A stretch of 64,000 nucleotides of DNA from Pelomonas dachongensis (lineage in GTDB: Bacteria > Pseudomonadota > Gammaproteobacteria > Burkholderiales > Burkholderiaceae_C): the NCBI RefSeq assembly GCF_043555865.1, contig NZ_JBIGHY010000005.1, positions 62,001 to 126,000 of the forward strand. Reading direction: 5' to 3'. This document shows, piece after piece, positions 37,201 through 42,012 of this stretch. Below the pieces are notes generated by a model, which saw only the letters and a list, made by a program, of their open reading frames with translations, did not search any database and was not told the origin of the DNA. Position 1 is the stretch's first letter, and each line of letters begins with the position of its first letter. The position numbers and the translations under genes are program-made.

Positions 37201-37745
37201 CCCGCCATGAAGTCCTCGTCCGCGAGGTTCAGCGTGGAGGCCACCAGCCCGCCCACGTCCACCTGCGCGCCCTTGCCGAACACGATGCCGTTCGGGTTCA
37301 CCAACACGACCTGGCCGTTGGACGACAGCTTGCCGAACACCTGCGACACGTCGGCGCCCACCACGCGGTTCAGCGCGACCGACGCGGCATTGGGCTGGTT
37401 GATGCGCACCTCGGCCTGCGCGCCGATGTCAAAGCGCTGCCAGTTGATGGCGGCCTTGTTGCTCGTCTGGTTCACCTCCAGCCGCGCGCCGCCCTGCGTG
37501 ATCTGCGCCTGCCCCTGCGTGACGACGCCGCCCTGCGGCAGCGCGTTGGCTGCGGGCGGTGCCTGCTGCGCGAACGCCGACAGCGCCGCACCCGCCAGCA
37601 CCACGACGGCCACCGCCTTGGACGAGCCTGAGCGGCCCTTGCCGCGGCCGCCCGCGTGCTCGGCGACGGCCACGAACGCGCCCAGCGCGTCGTTCCACAC
37701 CAGCCTGAACGCACGATTCATTGCACCGGGACCACGAGCCTTCAT
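25233..37745 (-). CDS. Giant two-partner-secretion exoprotein (TpsA) with FG-GAP-like, YDG and MBG repeats
   Basis: A 4170-residue secreted protein. In order: an extended signal peptide (ESPR; MNRAFRLVWNDALGAFVAVAE at residue 9 on, cleavage near 60), the TPS secretion domain (about 70-330; RINQPNAASVALNRVVG and QVVLVNPNGIVFGKGA), a filamentous beta-helix segment, about 15 FG-GAP-like repeats built on NSLVG (about 580-1930), a filament segment to about 2600, 13 YDG repeats (about 2610-3680), three MBG-type repeats (TADDQRKIYGDADPALSY and relatives), and a putative Ig-like cadherin-type end (SGRLEGTPP). It has no membrane anchor. Export should be through the TpsB gene 57 bases upstream. AGAGG before the ATG at 37745 supports that start over the ATG eight codons later. 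Likely an adhesin or biofilm protein. Confidence 0.92.
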   Translation of the reverse strand: MKARGPGAMNRAFRLVWNDALGAFVAVAEHAGGRGKGRSGSSKAVAVVVLAGAALSAFAQQAPPAANALPQGGVVTQGQAQITQGGARLEVNQTSNKAAINWQRFDIGAQAEVRINQPNAASVALNRVVGADVSQVFGKLSSNGQVVLVNPNGIVFGKGAQVDVGGLVASTLNLADEDFMAGRLRFTRGAVAGAVVNEGSLSAAEAGYVAMLAPEVRNEGVISARLGTVALAGGDAVTLNFDGAQLLGVKVEPSALKTLIENRQAIVADGGQVILAAGVARQLQQQAIAGGINAAQMVEQDGVVRLVSNTGSISAQGGSVSLGGGNVDLGGSIAARDGGRITVQGDYVGQSGALDVSSAHSAGGAVQVQAETVIQTAQASIRADGATRGGSIAVTGSTGAGSGSTIYSSGNVSAQAAAGQGGSIDFTAASVQLRAATLDASGSAQGGRVRVGGGFRGAEADIGNATNVGINASTVLRADASGMRGDGGQVVVWSDEKTLFAGAVSARGGSQAGAGGQAEVSGKQDLVFQGRADLSSRDGRPGQLLLDPRNLIIDNAGNSLAALDMADPTPSGTNGFGAFTQVLGNGNVVISAPLANTGGTAGTGAVYLFNSQTGALLSNLRGTNAGDQAGSGGVKVLGNDNYLVLSPKFGTVSGVNTFSLTITDPFNVSAASAYAIQTGTTASAGAITWQSSTGSGSSAVGSGNSLVGSTANTDSVTRYGYSGLTVTTGSNQTITANDRLGNVTTYNQWGDVLAEGTTNIVELTDGNVAIAASNWFNGRGAVAWMNGGTGALANAASGGALSSTTAVVGSTGIRSQAPTDADAGKQVYVTGLNASLPYVNKNLSNNNLRTAPPGAAGDAVGSTLTALPGGRYVISSPTFTNGASTYAGAATYGAAGGTAGAVSASNSLVGTHKYDFVSSGGVQSVGAGQGYVVASPYWTDAGNAAVDRFLQNNPNGAVTWVDASSGHIFGTAATGADVGAGNSLVGGAGDLMGSQGNSSSSPITTRIYNGSDTQSARSVATSTGVKVLKNGNYLVVDTDWNTGRGAVAFAAGTAGVAGSVGAGNALVGATSGDGVGTAVVELSGSHYVVLSPSADVGAVDGGAASWGSGTAGITGALSTSNSLYGTTVSSRVGSGGALSVGALDGNGLRANAVVLSPDWGNRTSAASTVSFGAVTWLDGSTGYATGQGAAGGAVSAGNSLVGSNPGDYVGSFHYADSRSATSAGDFSNLSKVTGDWNAVLSKTVDLLANGDFLVRSPSWDGGKGAITWGSGSAGLAGAVSSGNSLVGSVADVISTSSANATRGGKSFTDTTYRLTTTGDHVGLLGQVLDNGNYVAISPYWNGGRGAVTWVGSGNRTGTVSAANSLVGSTGDTYSDVNHSAITATGDRLGTLPSTNWVVPVVSETTSGGDTFTTATLRPLGPYSFGSASDVKTGTNYGGGADIVLGKSYSATAPRNAVFEEAYDYLSTNFMHNGYPIVQQLGNGNVLVASPGWNNTGAAMAGAISWLNGSTGALAGGGSGGTLSAANSLVGSHASDLLGYRLPLDGFTQLTNGNFVLLNPQWWDERGAVTWGSGTAGITGVVGGSNSLVGTTGSAGFSFSVPNDSVYQIVRGDVLVSDWTIRRSDNAGDRVGAGGVIALADGNAAIGSPLWQQATPWDQVSAPASLGAVTWLNGSNGQLRTGAAGGSISSSNSLVGTQAGDAIGYNSWIDPGTGQHYLLSGITALDGGRHVIASPWWSNGATSGVGAVSFAPAGGIAGTVTAANSLVGATAGDHVGRTLSSYDAYTYGAVIDSGVVVLRSGGTTSYMVRSVDWTSSYGDGSGTPAAGAGAATWVNATNGHAYGETGVGAVVSDANSLTGSSAGDAVGGQSITLKRNVSGNLVATGDLLLLSNLAYCGVDGVGAVTLFSGAHGAAGPVSWRNSLIGAASVADGLATTGFDGYSFLTDVRATVLPAAVTSAEQVAWRPLVWVAPNTVSGSNASRAYGLTLVADNSATPTTVDQVNGSGGNSNWGGSLFAGTTGGLNAVGFSGGTLGFSANTGADVVITPATLAALLNAGTSVTLQASNDITVLRDIVVSAIGTGGNLTLEAGRSVHLRANIDTDGGNFTAIANQSVANGVVDNDCSTCTAIISQAAGTSVHVGGGQLILDLRNSTDKTSNDAGTVRLSDLSGLFVQVKNNGVDGSSLGRGIRFNSGAHLGGGVTNRIELYAGGHSAVGGGLVLASDTQLSGSGTLQVSAADLAAGMTLGAASGTGMSMTTAEIGAVIHQSSGFDRVLLGSDSQGGAMVVNSLDFTQAPMLRGASTLDATVQITGGNGGMNVNGVLKSGAATGRALEFYVYDGTIALGGASAVTASTGDLLFNLESAQLTQASGSTINAARLRFGLDGTATLTAGTNTVGNVAGSLGSLDLKTSGSTAVDSSGLTANNGLTLHASGASADLTVDGTVTANNGNLVLAAGRNFINNKAANTGLSAPNGRYLVYSTTPAGTTEGMTGYSKHYAQAYTAGATPGYAASGSWFLYSTTPTLTVSVGAGSTIDYGTVGAVPGVNIAGFIDGDTQGSATTGALNFSTSSYTPSGAGFIPAGTYTVNLTGQGTFAANLGYQVNVTTGSSNFVVNPKAISVTGLSAASKVYDGTTATFVTGTGAIASGGATVNDGKALTGDTVSLSGTGSGAFADRHAGTGKSVTLSGLTLGGADAGNYTISAGSVTADITPKALNVGGLAVAASKVYDGGTAATPTGTAGLLAGQMAGSGSTADGTPYTLDTISLTGIATATYNSSQVLQAAQVQFGGLTLSGAQAGNYTLSFGTQAAAITPKALTVTGTTVASRIYDGSLTAALSGGALQGVVGGDTVTLTQAGSFTDRHVGTAKTVTASDSIGGASASNYTVTQPTGLTADITPKALTVAGSSVAGKVYDGGVMAVITGGSLVGLVGGDSVTLTESGHFADKNAGTAKGVTVTDTLGGGDAGNYTVTQPTGLTADITPKSLSVTGSVAASKVYDGGTTAAISGGSLQGLLGGDTVTLTQAGTFADRNAGLGKTVTLANTLGGGDAGNYSLSQPATLTADITPKALTVTGTTVTGKVYDGTTSATLSGGSLQGLIGGDAVTLAESGYYADKHVGATKAVTATSSLGGGDAGNYALTQPTGLSGAVTPKSITVTGTTVVDKVYDGTTAATLTGGSLQGLVGGDSVTLAQSGVFDDKNAGTAKTVTATDSLGGGDAVNYVLTSSGTLTGSVTPKALTITGTTVADKVYDGSTIAALMGGMLQGLVGGDAVTLAQSGHFADKNAGLAKSVTATGTLGGADAGNYSVTQPAGLSAAVTPKAVTVTGTTVVDKVYDGSTAAALTGGVLQGLVGGDTVTLTQAGHFADKNAGTAKAVTAADVLGGADAGNYSITQPTNLSGTVTPKAVTVTGTTVADKTYDGGTSAALRGGTVDGLVAGDAVTLTEAGQFADKNAGAAKAVVTTSTLGGTDAGNYSLTQATGLTGFVAAKVVTITGTTVADKVYDGTTAATLTGGSVVGLVGGDAVTLVQAGNFADRHAGATKAVIAANTLAGTDAGNYSVQQPTGLSASVGSRSVTITGTVSAAKVYDGTTVATLSGGNVVGLVGGDTVTLTQTGQFADKNVGTGKAITVTGTLGGASAGDYSISPTTGLTADITPRALTLAGLQAQDKVYDGTLAAQIGTQGLEWQGRVAGDQVLLNSVTGSFADRNAGMGKVVAVVASLGGADLGNYLVSVQPQSSAAITPRGLTVTADDQRKIYGDADPALSYRLGGQGLVAGDTAAGSVSGQLATDTGAAATAGSHAITLGTLSVDANYRITQFVPATLSVDKAALTLAFDPQTKVYGAAEPAPTWRVNAAQLKYGDTAGVVQVAGVSTATGAQATAGTHAITGQATSANYAVTVAQGVLTVTQAPLTVTADDKTKTAGEQDPVLTWSLDPSQLRYQDTATVVQGASLSAPTGAGTPPGSYAIQINGASAQNYALTLVDGVLTVKPSPAVKSENLETQLNLIPVTALPYATLTQPVLNAPLPPAGSATAIGPAGSLTVLGGGVAAPDLPAPAAPVQLAATTGRALDVSAPAAAVAARLVVLQPVLQLPVGDLRSGIATDRLFSPPAGTQVTYSARLADGSALPGWLRFDPQSGRLEGTPPRGMNANLIVEVLAQTSDGQSASARISVGRGN
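26680..29920 (-). repeat. YDG repeat array, 13 units, 11 at an exact 252-nt period
   Basis: Thirteen KVYDG-type motifs lie here. In the plus-strand text the corresponding CGTA begins at 29858, 29567, 29267, 29015, 28763, 28511, 28259, 28007, 27755, 27503, 27251, 26999 and 26747. The last eleven are exactly 252 bases (84 residues) apart. Each unit reads roughly TVTGTTVADKVYDGTTAA, a GG-LVGGDTVTL turn, FADKNAGTAK and LGGADAGNYSVTQPTGLTA. This is a coding repeat and shows no stop or frameshift. The exact period implies expansion by unequal exchange or strong constraint on domain length. Confidence 0.95.
31960..35990 (-). repeat. FG-GAP-like repeat region within TpsA
   Basis: About fifteen units of 60-110 residues share the pattern GAVTW-(linker)-NSLVGS-x-x-GDxVG-(8-15)-LxNGNYVxxSPxW-x-x-GAVTW. 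Examples are GNSLVGSNPGDYVG, ANSLVGATAGDHVG, ALADGNAAIGSPLW and VLDNGNYVAISPYWNGG. The order of a Gly-Asp turn, a valine/glycine strand, an N-G-N turn and an SP-W strand resembles FG-GAP repeats of integrin-like beta-propellers. Units vary in length and sequence, unlike the YDG array. The propeller assignment is an inference from pattern only. Confidence 0.7.
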
Positions 37746-37802
37746 GTCACACCTCTGTATTCATCTTCAATCGAATGCCGCTGGACTGGAACGTCAGCGG
37801 AC

Positions 37803-39500
37803 TCAGAACCACTTGGACACGGACAGCAGCGCCCGCGTCTCCTTGCGCGTGCCGTCGGCATCGGCCAGCGTCACCGGGTTGCGCGTGGGGTTCACGCCGT
37901 GGCGGCGGGCCACACCGGCGCGCACCTGCACAGCGCCGGGCGCCTCCCAGTTCAGCTCGAGCCCGGAGCCGCGCACGTGCAGTCGGTTGGGCTGCAGCGT
38001 CGCCACGTTGACCTGTTCGTCACGCCAGCCCATGGCCTGGTCGTGGAACACCGTCACTGCCCAGGTGTCCGAGAACTTGTACTTCCAGTCAGCCGTCAGC
38101 AGCACGCCGGTGTCGACGCTGGGCTCCGACACGCTGTAAGCCCGCACCGCGTAAGGGCCGGACACCTGCAGCTTCTCGGACGAATCCAGGTTCTTGCTGG
38201 CGATCTGGCCCGACGCGGCGACTGTCAGCGTCTGCTGTGCGCTCAGGCGCTGCATGCGCGTCAGCGTGCCGCTGACCTTCGCGAAGCCACCGTTGCGCTG
38301 CGGGCCGCCGGCGAGCTGGTCGCTGGCCAGGTCGGCGGCGTTCCCGCCCAGGTCCAGCCGGCCCGCCGCCAGCTGACCGGAGGCGATCCACACGCCACCG
38401 CCGGCCCAGTCGTCCAGGCGGTCGAGGTTGAAGCCCAGCGTCAGCAGGTCGATGTGCTTGCGGCTCAGCTCGATGCCGGCCACGCGGTTCTTAAAGCGCT
38501 TGCGCTCCAGCGTGCCCTGCAGGCTGAGGTTGCGCTCGGCACTGCGCTGCACCGGGTAGTTCAGCGTGCCGCCCAGGGTGCTGGCGTTGCCGGCGTAGCG
38601 CACCGCATTCAGGTCGTAGCCGTAGTGAAGCGCCGACACCTGCGCCGAGGCGCGCATGCCGTCGTTCCCGACCGGCAGTGACAGGCCGGCGCGGGCGTAC
38701 TTGGAGCCCTTGCTGGCGAAGGTGCCCAGCGTCCACTGGTCACCGCGCGCCAGCGGGCCGTTCAGCGCCAGGTTCACCGCTGCGCGCGCCTCGCCGGTCG
38801 CACGGGCGCCAGCGTTGTCGAGCAGCGCGCTGCCGGTCACCAGCGGTGCGTCGGTCACAGCCACCACGATACGGCTGTCGCCGTCGTTTTCGCCGGGCTC
38901 CAGCACCGACGCGGCACGCATGCCGGGCATTTCGTTGAGCAGCGTCACAGCGCGCTGGATGTCGTCGGTGCGCAGCGCCTCGCCCTCGCGCTGGCGGGCC
39001 AGCATGAACTCACGGATGCGCGGCTCCGGCAGCGCGCGCGGCGCCCCGCGGTTCTCGATGCGCAGCCCCGACAGTCGCCCTTCGGCGACGCGGATCAGCA
39101 CCACACCGTCACGGATCTCCTGCTCAGGCAGCCAGGCACGGGCCAGATAGCCGCTGCGGCGGTAGGCATCCACGAGGGCATCGGCCGCGCGCTGCAGCGA
39201 CACCAGGTCGGATTTCTGGCCCACCCACGGCTTCAGCACGGCCTGCACGGTCGCGGCGTCCAATAGCTTCACGCCCAGCACCTCGAACCGCTGCACCACC
39301 ACCGCCGCACCGGCGCCGGGCCGGGACGGTGCAGGCTGCGCGGGCGGCGGCAGGTCGGCGCGGCGGGTGCGGCTAGAGGCCTTCTCCGCTTCGCGCAGCA
39401 GGTCTTCGCCGGTGGGCGGCGTCTGCGCGTTCGCCATCGAGGCCAGGACCAAGAACAGGCTCGCCGCCAGGGGGCTGAGCGATTGGGGGCCTCGCAACAT
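37803..39500 (-). CDS. TpsB outer-membrane transporter (FhaC/ShlB/HecB family)
   Basis: A 565-residue Omp85-superfamily secretion pore. A signal peptide (LAASLFLVLASMANAQ) is followed by a Pro-rich helix/linker region, two POTRA domains (about residues 65-220; FEVLGVKLLDAATVQAVL and YLARAWLPEQEI) and a 16-strand barrel ending in LLSVSKWF with terminal Phe. VRAYSVSEPSVDTGVLLTAD resembles the family VRGF-type lid loop, with RAY in place of RGF. GGAGAG precedes the ATG at 39500. It should export the TpsA that begins 57 bases downstream. A palindrome lies upstream at 39598-39632. Confidence 0.94.
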   Translation of the reverse strand: MLRGPQSLSPLAASLFLVLASMANAQTPPTGEDLLREAEKASSRTRRADLPPPAQPAPSRPGAGAAVVVQRFEVLGVKLLDAATVQAVLKPWVGQKSDLVSLQRAADALVDAYRRSGYLARAWLPEQEIRDGVVLIRVAEGRLSGLRIENRGAPRALPEPRIREFMLARQREGEALRTDDIQRAVTLLNEMPGMRAASVLEPGENDGDSRIVVAVTDAPLVTGSALLDNAGARATGEARAAVNLALNGPLARGDQWTLGTFASKGSKYARAGLSLPVGNDGMRASAQVSALHYGYDLNAVRYAGNASTLGGTLNYPVQRSAERNLSLQGTLERKRFKNRVAGIELSRKHIDLLTLGFNLDRLDDWAGGGVWIASGQLAAGRLDLGGNAADLASDQLAGGPQRNGGFAKVSGTLTRMQRLSAQQTLTVAASGQIASKNLDSSEKLQVSGPYAVRAYSVSEPSVDTGVLLTADWKYKFSDTWAVTVFHDQAMGWRDEQVNVATLQPNRLHVRGSGLELNWEAPGAVQVRAGVARRHGVNPTRNPVTLADADGTRKETRALLSVSKWF

Positions 39501-39597
39501 TCGCAACTCTCCGGGTAGAAGTCCCGGCCACGGCAGCTGCACACCGGCAGCGCCACCAGGACGAACCATTCGGGTTTTACCTCAACGGTCCCGGGCT

Positions 39598-39632
39598 GTA
39601 ACGCCCAGACCAGTGCACAAATGCACCGTTAC
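39598..39632 (-). promoter_or_regulatory. Nested inverted repeat upstream of tpsBA
   Basis: Inner arms GTGCA/TGCAC with a four-base spacer (39613-39626) lie inside outer arms GTAACG/CGTTAC (39598-39603 and 39627-39632). The outer spacing is not symmetrical. The site is about 98-132 bases before the tpsB start, in the 237-base gap behind the hybrid kinase gene, so it could be an operator that lets tpsBA be switched separately from the signalling genes. I see no convincing -35/-10 pair next to it. Confidence 0.35.
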
Positions 39633-39737
39633 GGCGCCCTCGATGAGGGCAAAAAAAGGAAGCCCGGAACACCGGCCGGAATCCACGCCATCTCGGCGTC
39701 TCACGGGTCGATCGGGTCGCCCGATCGGCCTGCTGGA

Positions 39738-41936
39738 TCAGCCAGGCTGCAGCGCCACCACCTCGTCCAGCACCCGCTGCAGGGTGTCGAAGTCGTAGGG
39801 TTTGCGGATGACCGGCACGGACAGCGTGCTGACGTTGTCCGCATAGCCCGTCGCCACCACGGCCGCCAGGTCCGGGCGCAGCTGCCGGGCCCAGTGAATC
39901 AGCTCTACGCCGTTCATGGACCCGGGCATCACGACATCGGAGAACAGCACGTCGAACGAGGCGCCCGTGCGCAGCACCTCGACGGCCTCGTCGGCGCTGT
40001 GGCAGGCCTGCACGCGATGGCCCACGGACCGCAGCGCGGCGGCCACGACGGACACGACGAGCGCATCGTCTTCCACCATCAGCACCGACAGCGAACGCGG
40101 GTTGGACGCTTGCAGTGACACGCCGCCGGCCTCCTGCGCCGCAGCCGGCGTCTGCGGCGCCACCGGCAGCAGCATGGACACGCGCGTGCCCCGCCCGGGC
40201 TCGCTGGTCAGCTGGATGCTGCCGCCCGACTGGGTTGCGAACGCATGCACCTGCGCCAGGCCCAGACCAGTACCGGCCCCCACCGGCTTGGTGGTGAAGA
40301 ACGGCTCGAAGGCCTGGGTCTGCGTCTCGGCCGTCATGCCGGCACCGTTGTCCGAGACGGCGACGCACACATAGCCGGCGCCTCGCAGCGGCGCGGCCTC
40401 CAGCTCTTGCGGCGACGGCACGTGCGCCGACACCCGGATGCTGCCGCCCGACGGCATGGCGTCCCGCGCGTTGAACACGAGGTTGAGCAACGCCATGTCG
40501 AACTGGGCCGCATCCACGAACACCGGCGGCAGGCCGGGCGTGATGTCCGCCGTCAACGAAATGCCGGGGCCGACGGCCTTGCTCGTCAGCTCGTGCCCTT
40601 TCAGGATCGCGTCGGCGATGTGCACCGGCCTGGGTTCGAGCGCCTGCACGCGGCCCAGCATCATCATCTGCTTCACCAGATCCGCCGCCTTTGACGTGGC
40701 GCGCGCCGCGGCGCTCAGCATGCGCTGTTCCCGTTCTCCGTCGACGCGGGCCTTCAGGAACTGCTGCGCGGTGGTGATCGTCTGCAGCAGGTTGTTGAAG
40801 TCATGCGCCACGCCTGCAGACAGCCGCCCCACCAGTTCCAGCTTCTGGCCCTGCAGCAGCCGGGCCTGCGCGTCGGCCTCGGCCCGCACCGCCTCCTCGA
40901 CCCGGCGCTCCAGCAGGCCGGTCGCTTCCTGCGCCTTCACGCCGGCCTCGTGCAAGGCCAGGGCCACGTCGTCGAACTCGCGCACGCCCGACGCCAGCGG
41001 CTCGGGCACCCGGTTGCAGCCCAGGTCGGCCGCCGCGCGGCTCAGGCGATCAACAGCGGAGGTGATGGCCCGCGCGCCCAGCAGGGCGCTGACCAGCAGC
41101 AGCAGCAACAGCGCGCCCGACACCGCCATGGCCTTCGTCGATGCCGCCCAGGCCGCAGCGGTGAGGTGCGCACGCGGGATTGCGACCACCACCGACCAGC
41201 CGTAGGCGTTCGGGCGTGTCAGGTAGGTCAGGGAGGGCGTGCCGTCCAGCGTGGTGGAAGTCGCGAAGCCGACGCCGCCCTCCTCGATGCGCTTCTTGAA
41301 CGCGGGAGAAGCCGACCGGCCAACCCAGAGTTCAGGATCCCGCGAACGCGCCATGATGACCTGATGCCGATCGACGATAGACGTCACGGCCGCGGACGGC
41401 ATGTTCGGGCCCATGAACAGCTGCTGGAACCTCGACGGCTCGAACGACACCCCGACGTTGTACCTCTGCGGCGTCATGCGCGGCACGGGCACCATCACGG
41501 TCACCACGGGTGCGCCCGACACCGAGCCCTTGGGCACGAACAGGATGCTTGTGCCGGCTTGCGTGAGCGGTTGCGGCAGCGAACGGGGCAGCGGCTCGGC
41601 AGCGAAAGGCGCCAGCGAGTTGGCTCGCAGCAACTGCGGCTCCACCAGCAATGCCCAGTCGCCGGTACCCTCGGTCGCCACGACGGCCTCTTCGTGGAAG
41701 CGGGCGAAGTCGCCGTCACGCACCGCGCGGGACGAGGCCAGCGTGCGAGCCAGCAACGCACGCTTGTCCAATTCCAGTTCCACCAGCGCGCTGACGCCGT
41801 CCGCGAAGTCCCTGACCTGCTGCAGGTCGGCCTCGGTCTTCTGCTTGTGCAGGTTCCAGGTCAGCAGGCCAAACCCTGCGGCAGCGGCCATCCAGACACC
41901 CAGCACCACCACCAGCAACCGGGTCCGGATTCGCAT
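39738..41936 (-). CDS. Hybrid sensor histidine kinase with receiver domain
   Basis: A 732-residue membrane kinase. Membrane helix 1 is at about residues 5-25, a periplasmic Cache-like sensor spans 26-265, and helix 2 is near 268-290. A HisKA-type H-box (VAHDFNNLL, His near 378) precedes an HATPase domain (N-box LVFNARDAMPSGG; DNGAGM; GTGLGLAQVHAF) and a C-terminal receiver with phospho-acceptor Asp in LFSDVVMPG near 666. The HDFNN box and the terminal receiver fit the family whose receiver passes phosphate onward or regulates the kinase itself. GAGG precedes the ATG at 41936. It follows the CHASE2 cyclase by 76 bases. No separate DNA-binding response regulator lies in the locus. Confidence 0.93.
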   Translation of the reverse strand: MRIRTRLLVVVLGVWMAAAAGFGLLTWNLHKQKTEADLQQVRDFADGVSALVELELDKRALLARTLASSRAVRDGDFARFHEEAVVATEGTGDWALLVEPQLLRANSLAPFAAEPLPRSLPQPLTQAGTSILFVPKGSVSGAPVVTVMVPVPRMTPQRYNVGVSFEPSRFQQLFMGPNMPSAAVTSIVDRHQVIMARSRDPELWVGRSASPAFKKRIEEGGVGFATSTTLDGTPSLTYLTRPNAYGWSVVVAIPRAHLTAAAWAASTKAMAVSGALLLLLLVSALLGARAITSAVDRLSRAAADLGCNRVPEPLASGVREFDDVALALHEAGVKAQEATGLLERRVEEAVRAEADAQARLLQGQKLELVGRLSAGVAHDFNNLLQTITTAQQFLKARVDGEREQRMLSAAARATSKAADLVKQMMMLGRVQALEPRPVHIADAILKGHELTSKAVGPGISLTADITPGLPPVFVDAAQFDMALLNLVFNARDAMPSGGSIRVSAHVPSPQELEAAPLRGAGYVCVAVSDNGAGMTAETQTQAFEPFFTTKPVGAGTGLGLAQVHAFATQSGGSIQLTSEPGRGTRVSMLLPVAPQTPAAAQEAGGVSLQASNPRSLSVLMVEDDALVVSVVAAALRSVGHRVQACHSADEAVEVLRTGASFDVLFSDVVMPGSMNGVELIHWARQLRPDLAAVVATGYADNVSTLSVPVIRKPYDFDTLQRVLDEVVALQPG

Positions 41937-42012
41937 CGCGCCTCGTAACGAATGACTTTGTTCGGAGGATTCTAGGGTGGCAGTTTCAGAGGTCAGGCTG
42001 GAGGTCGCACGC

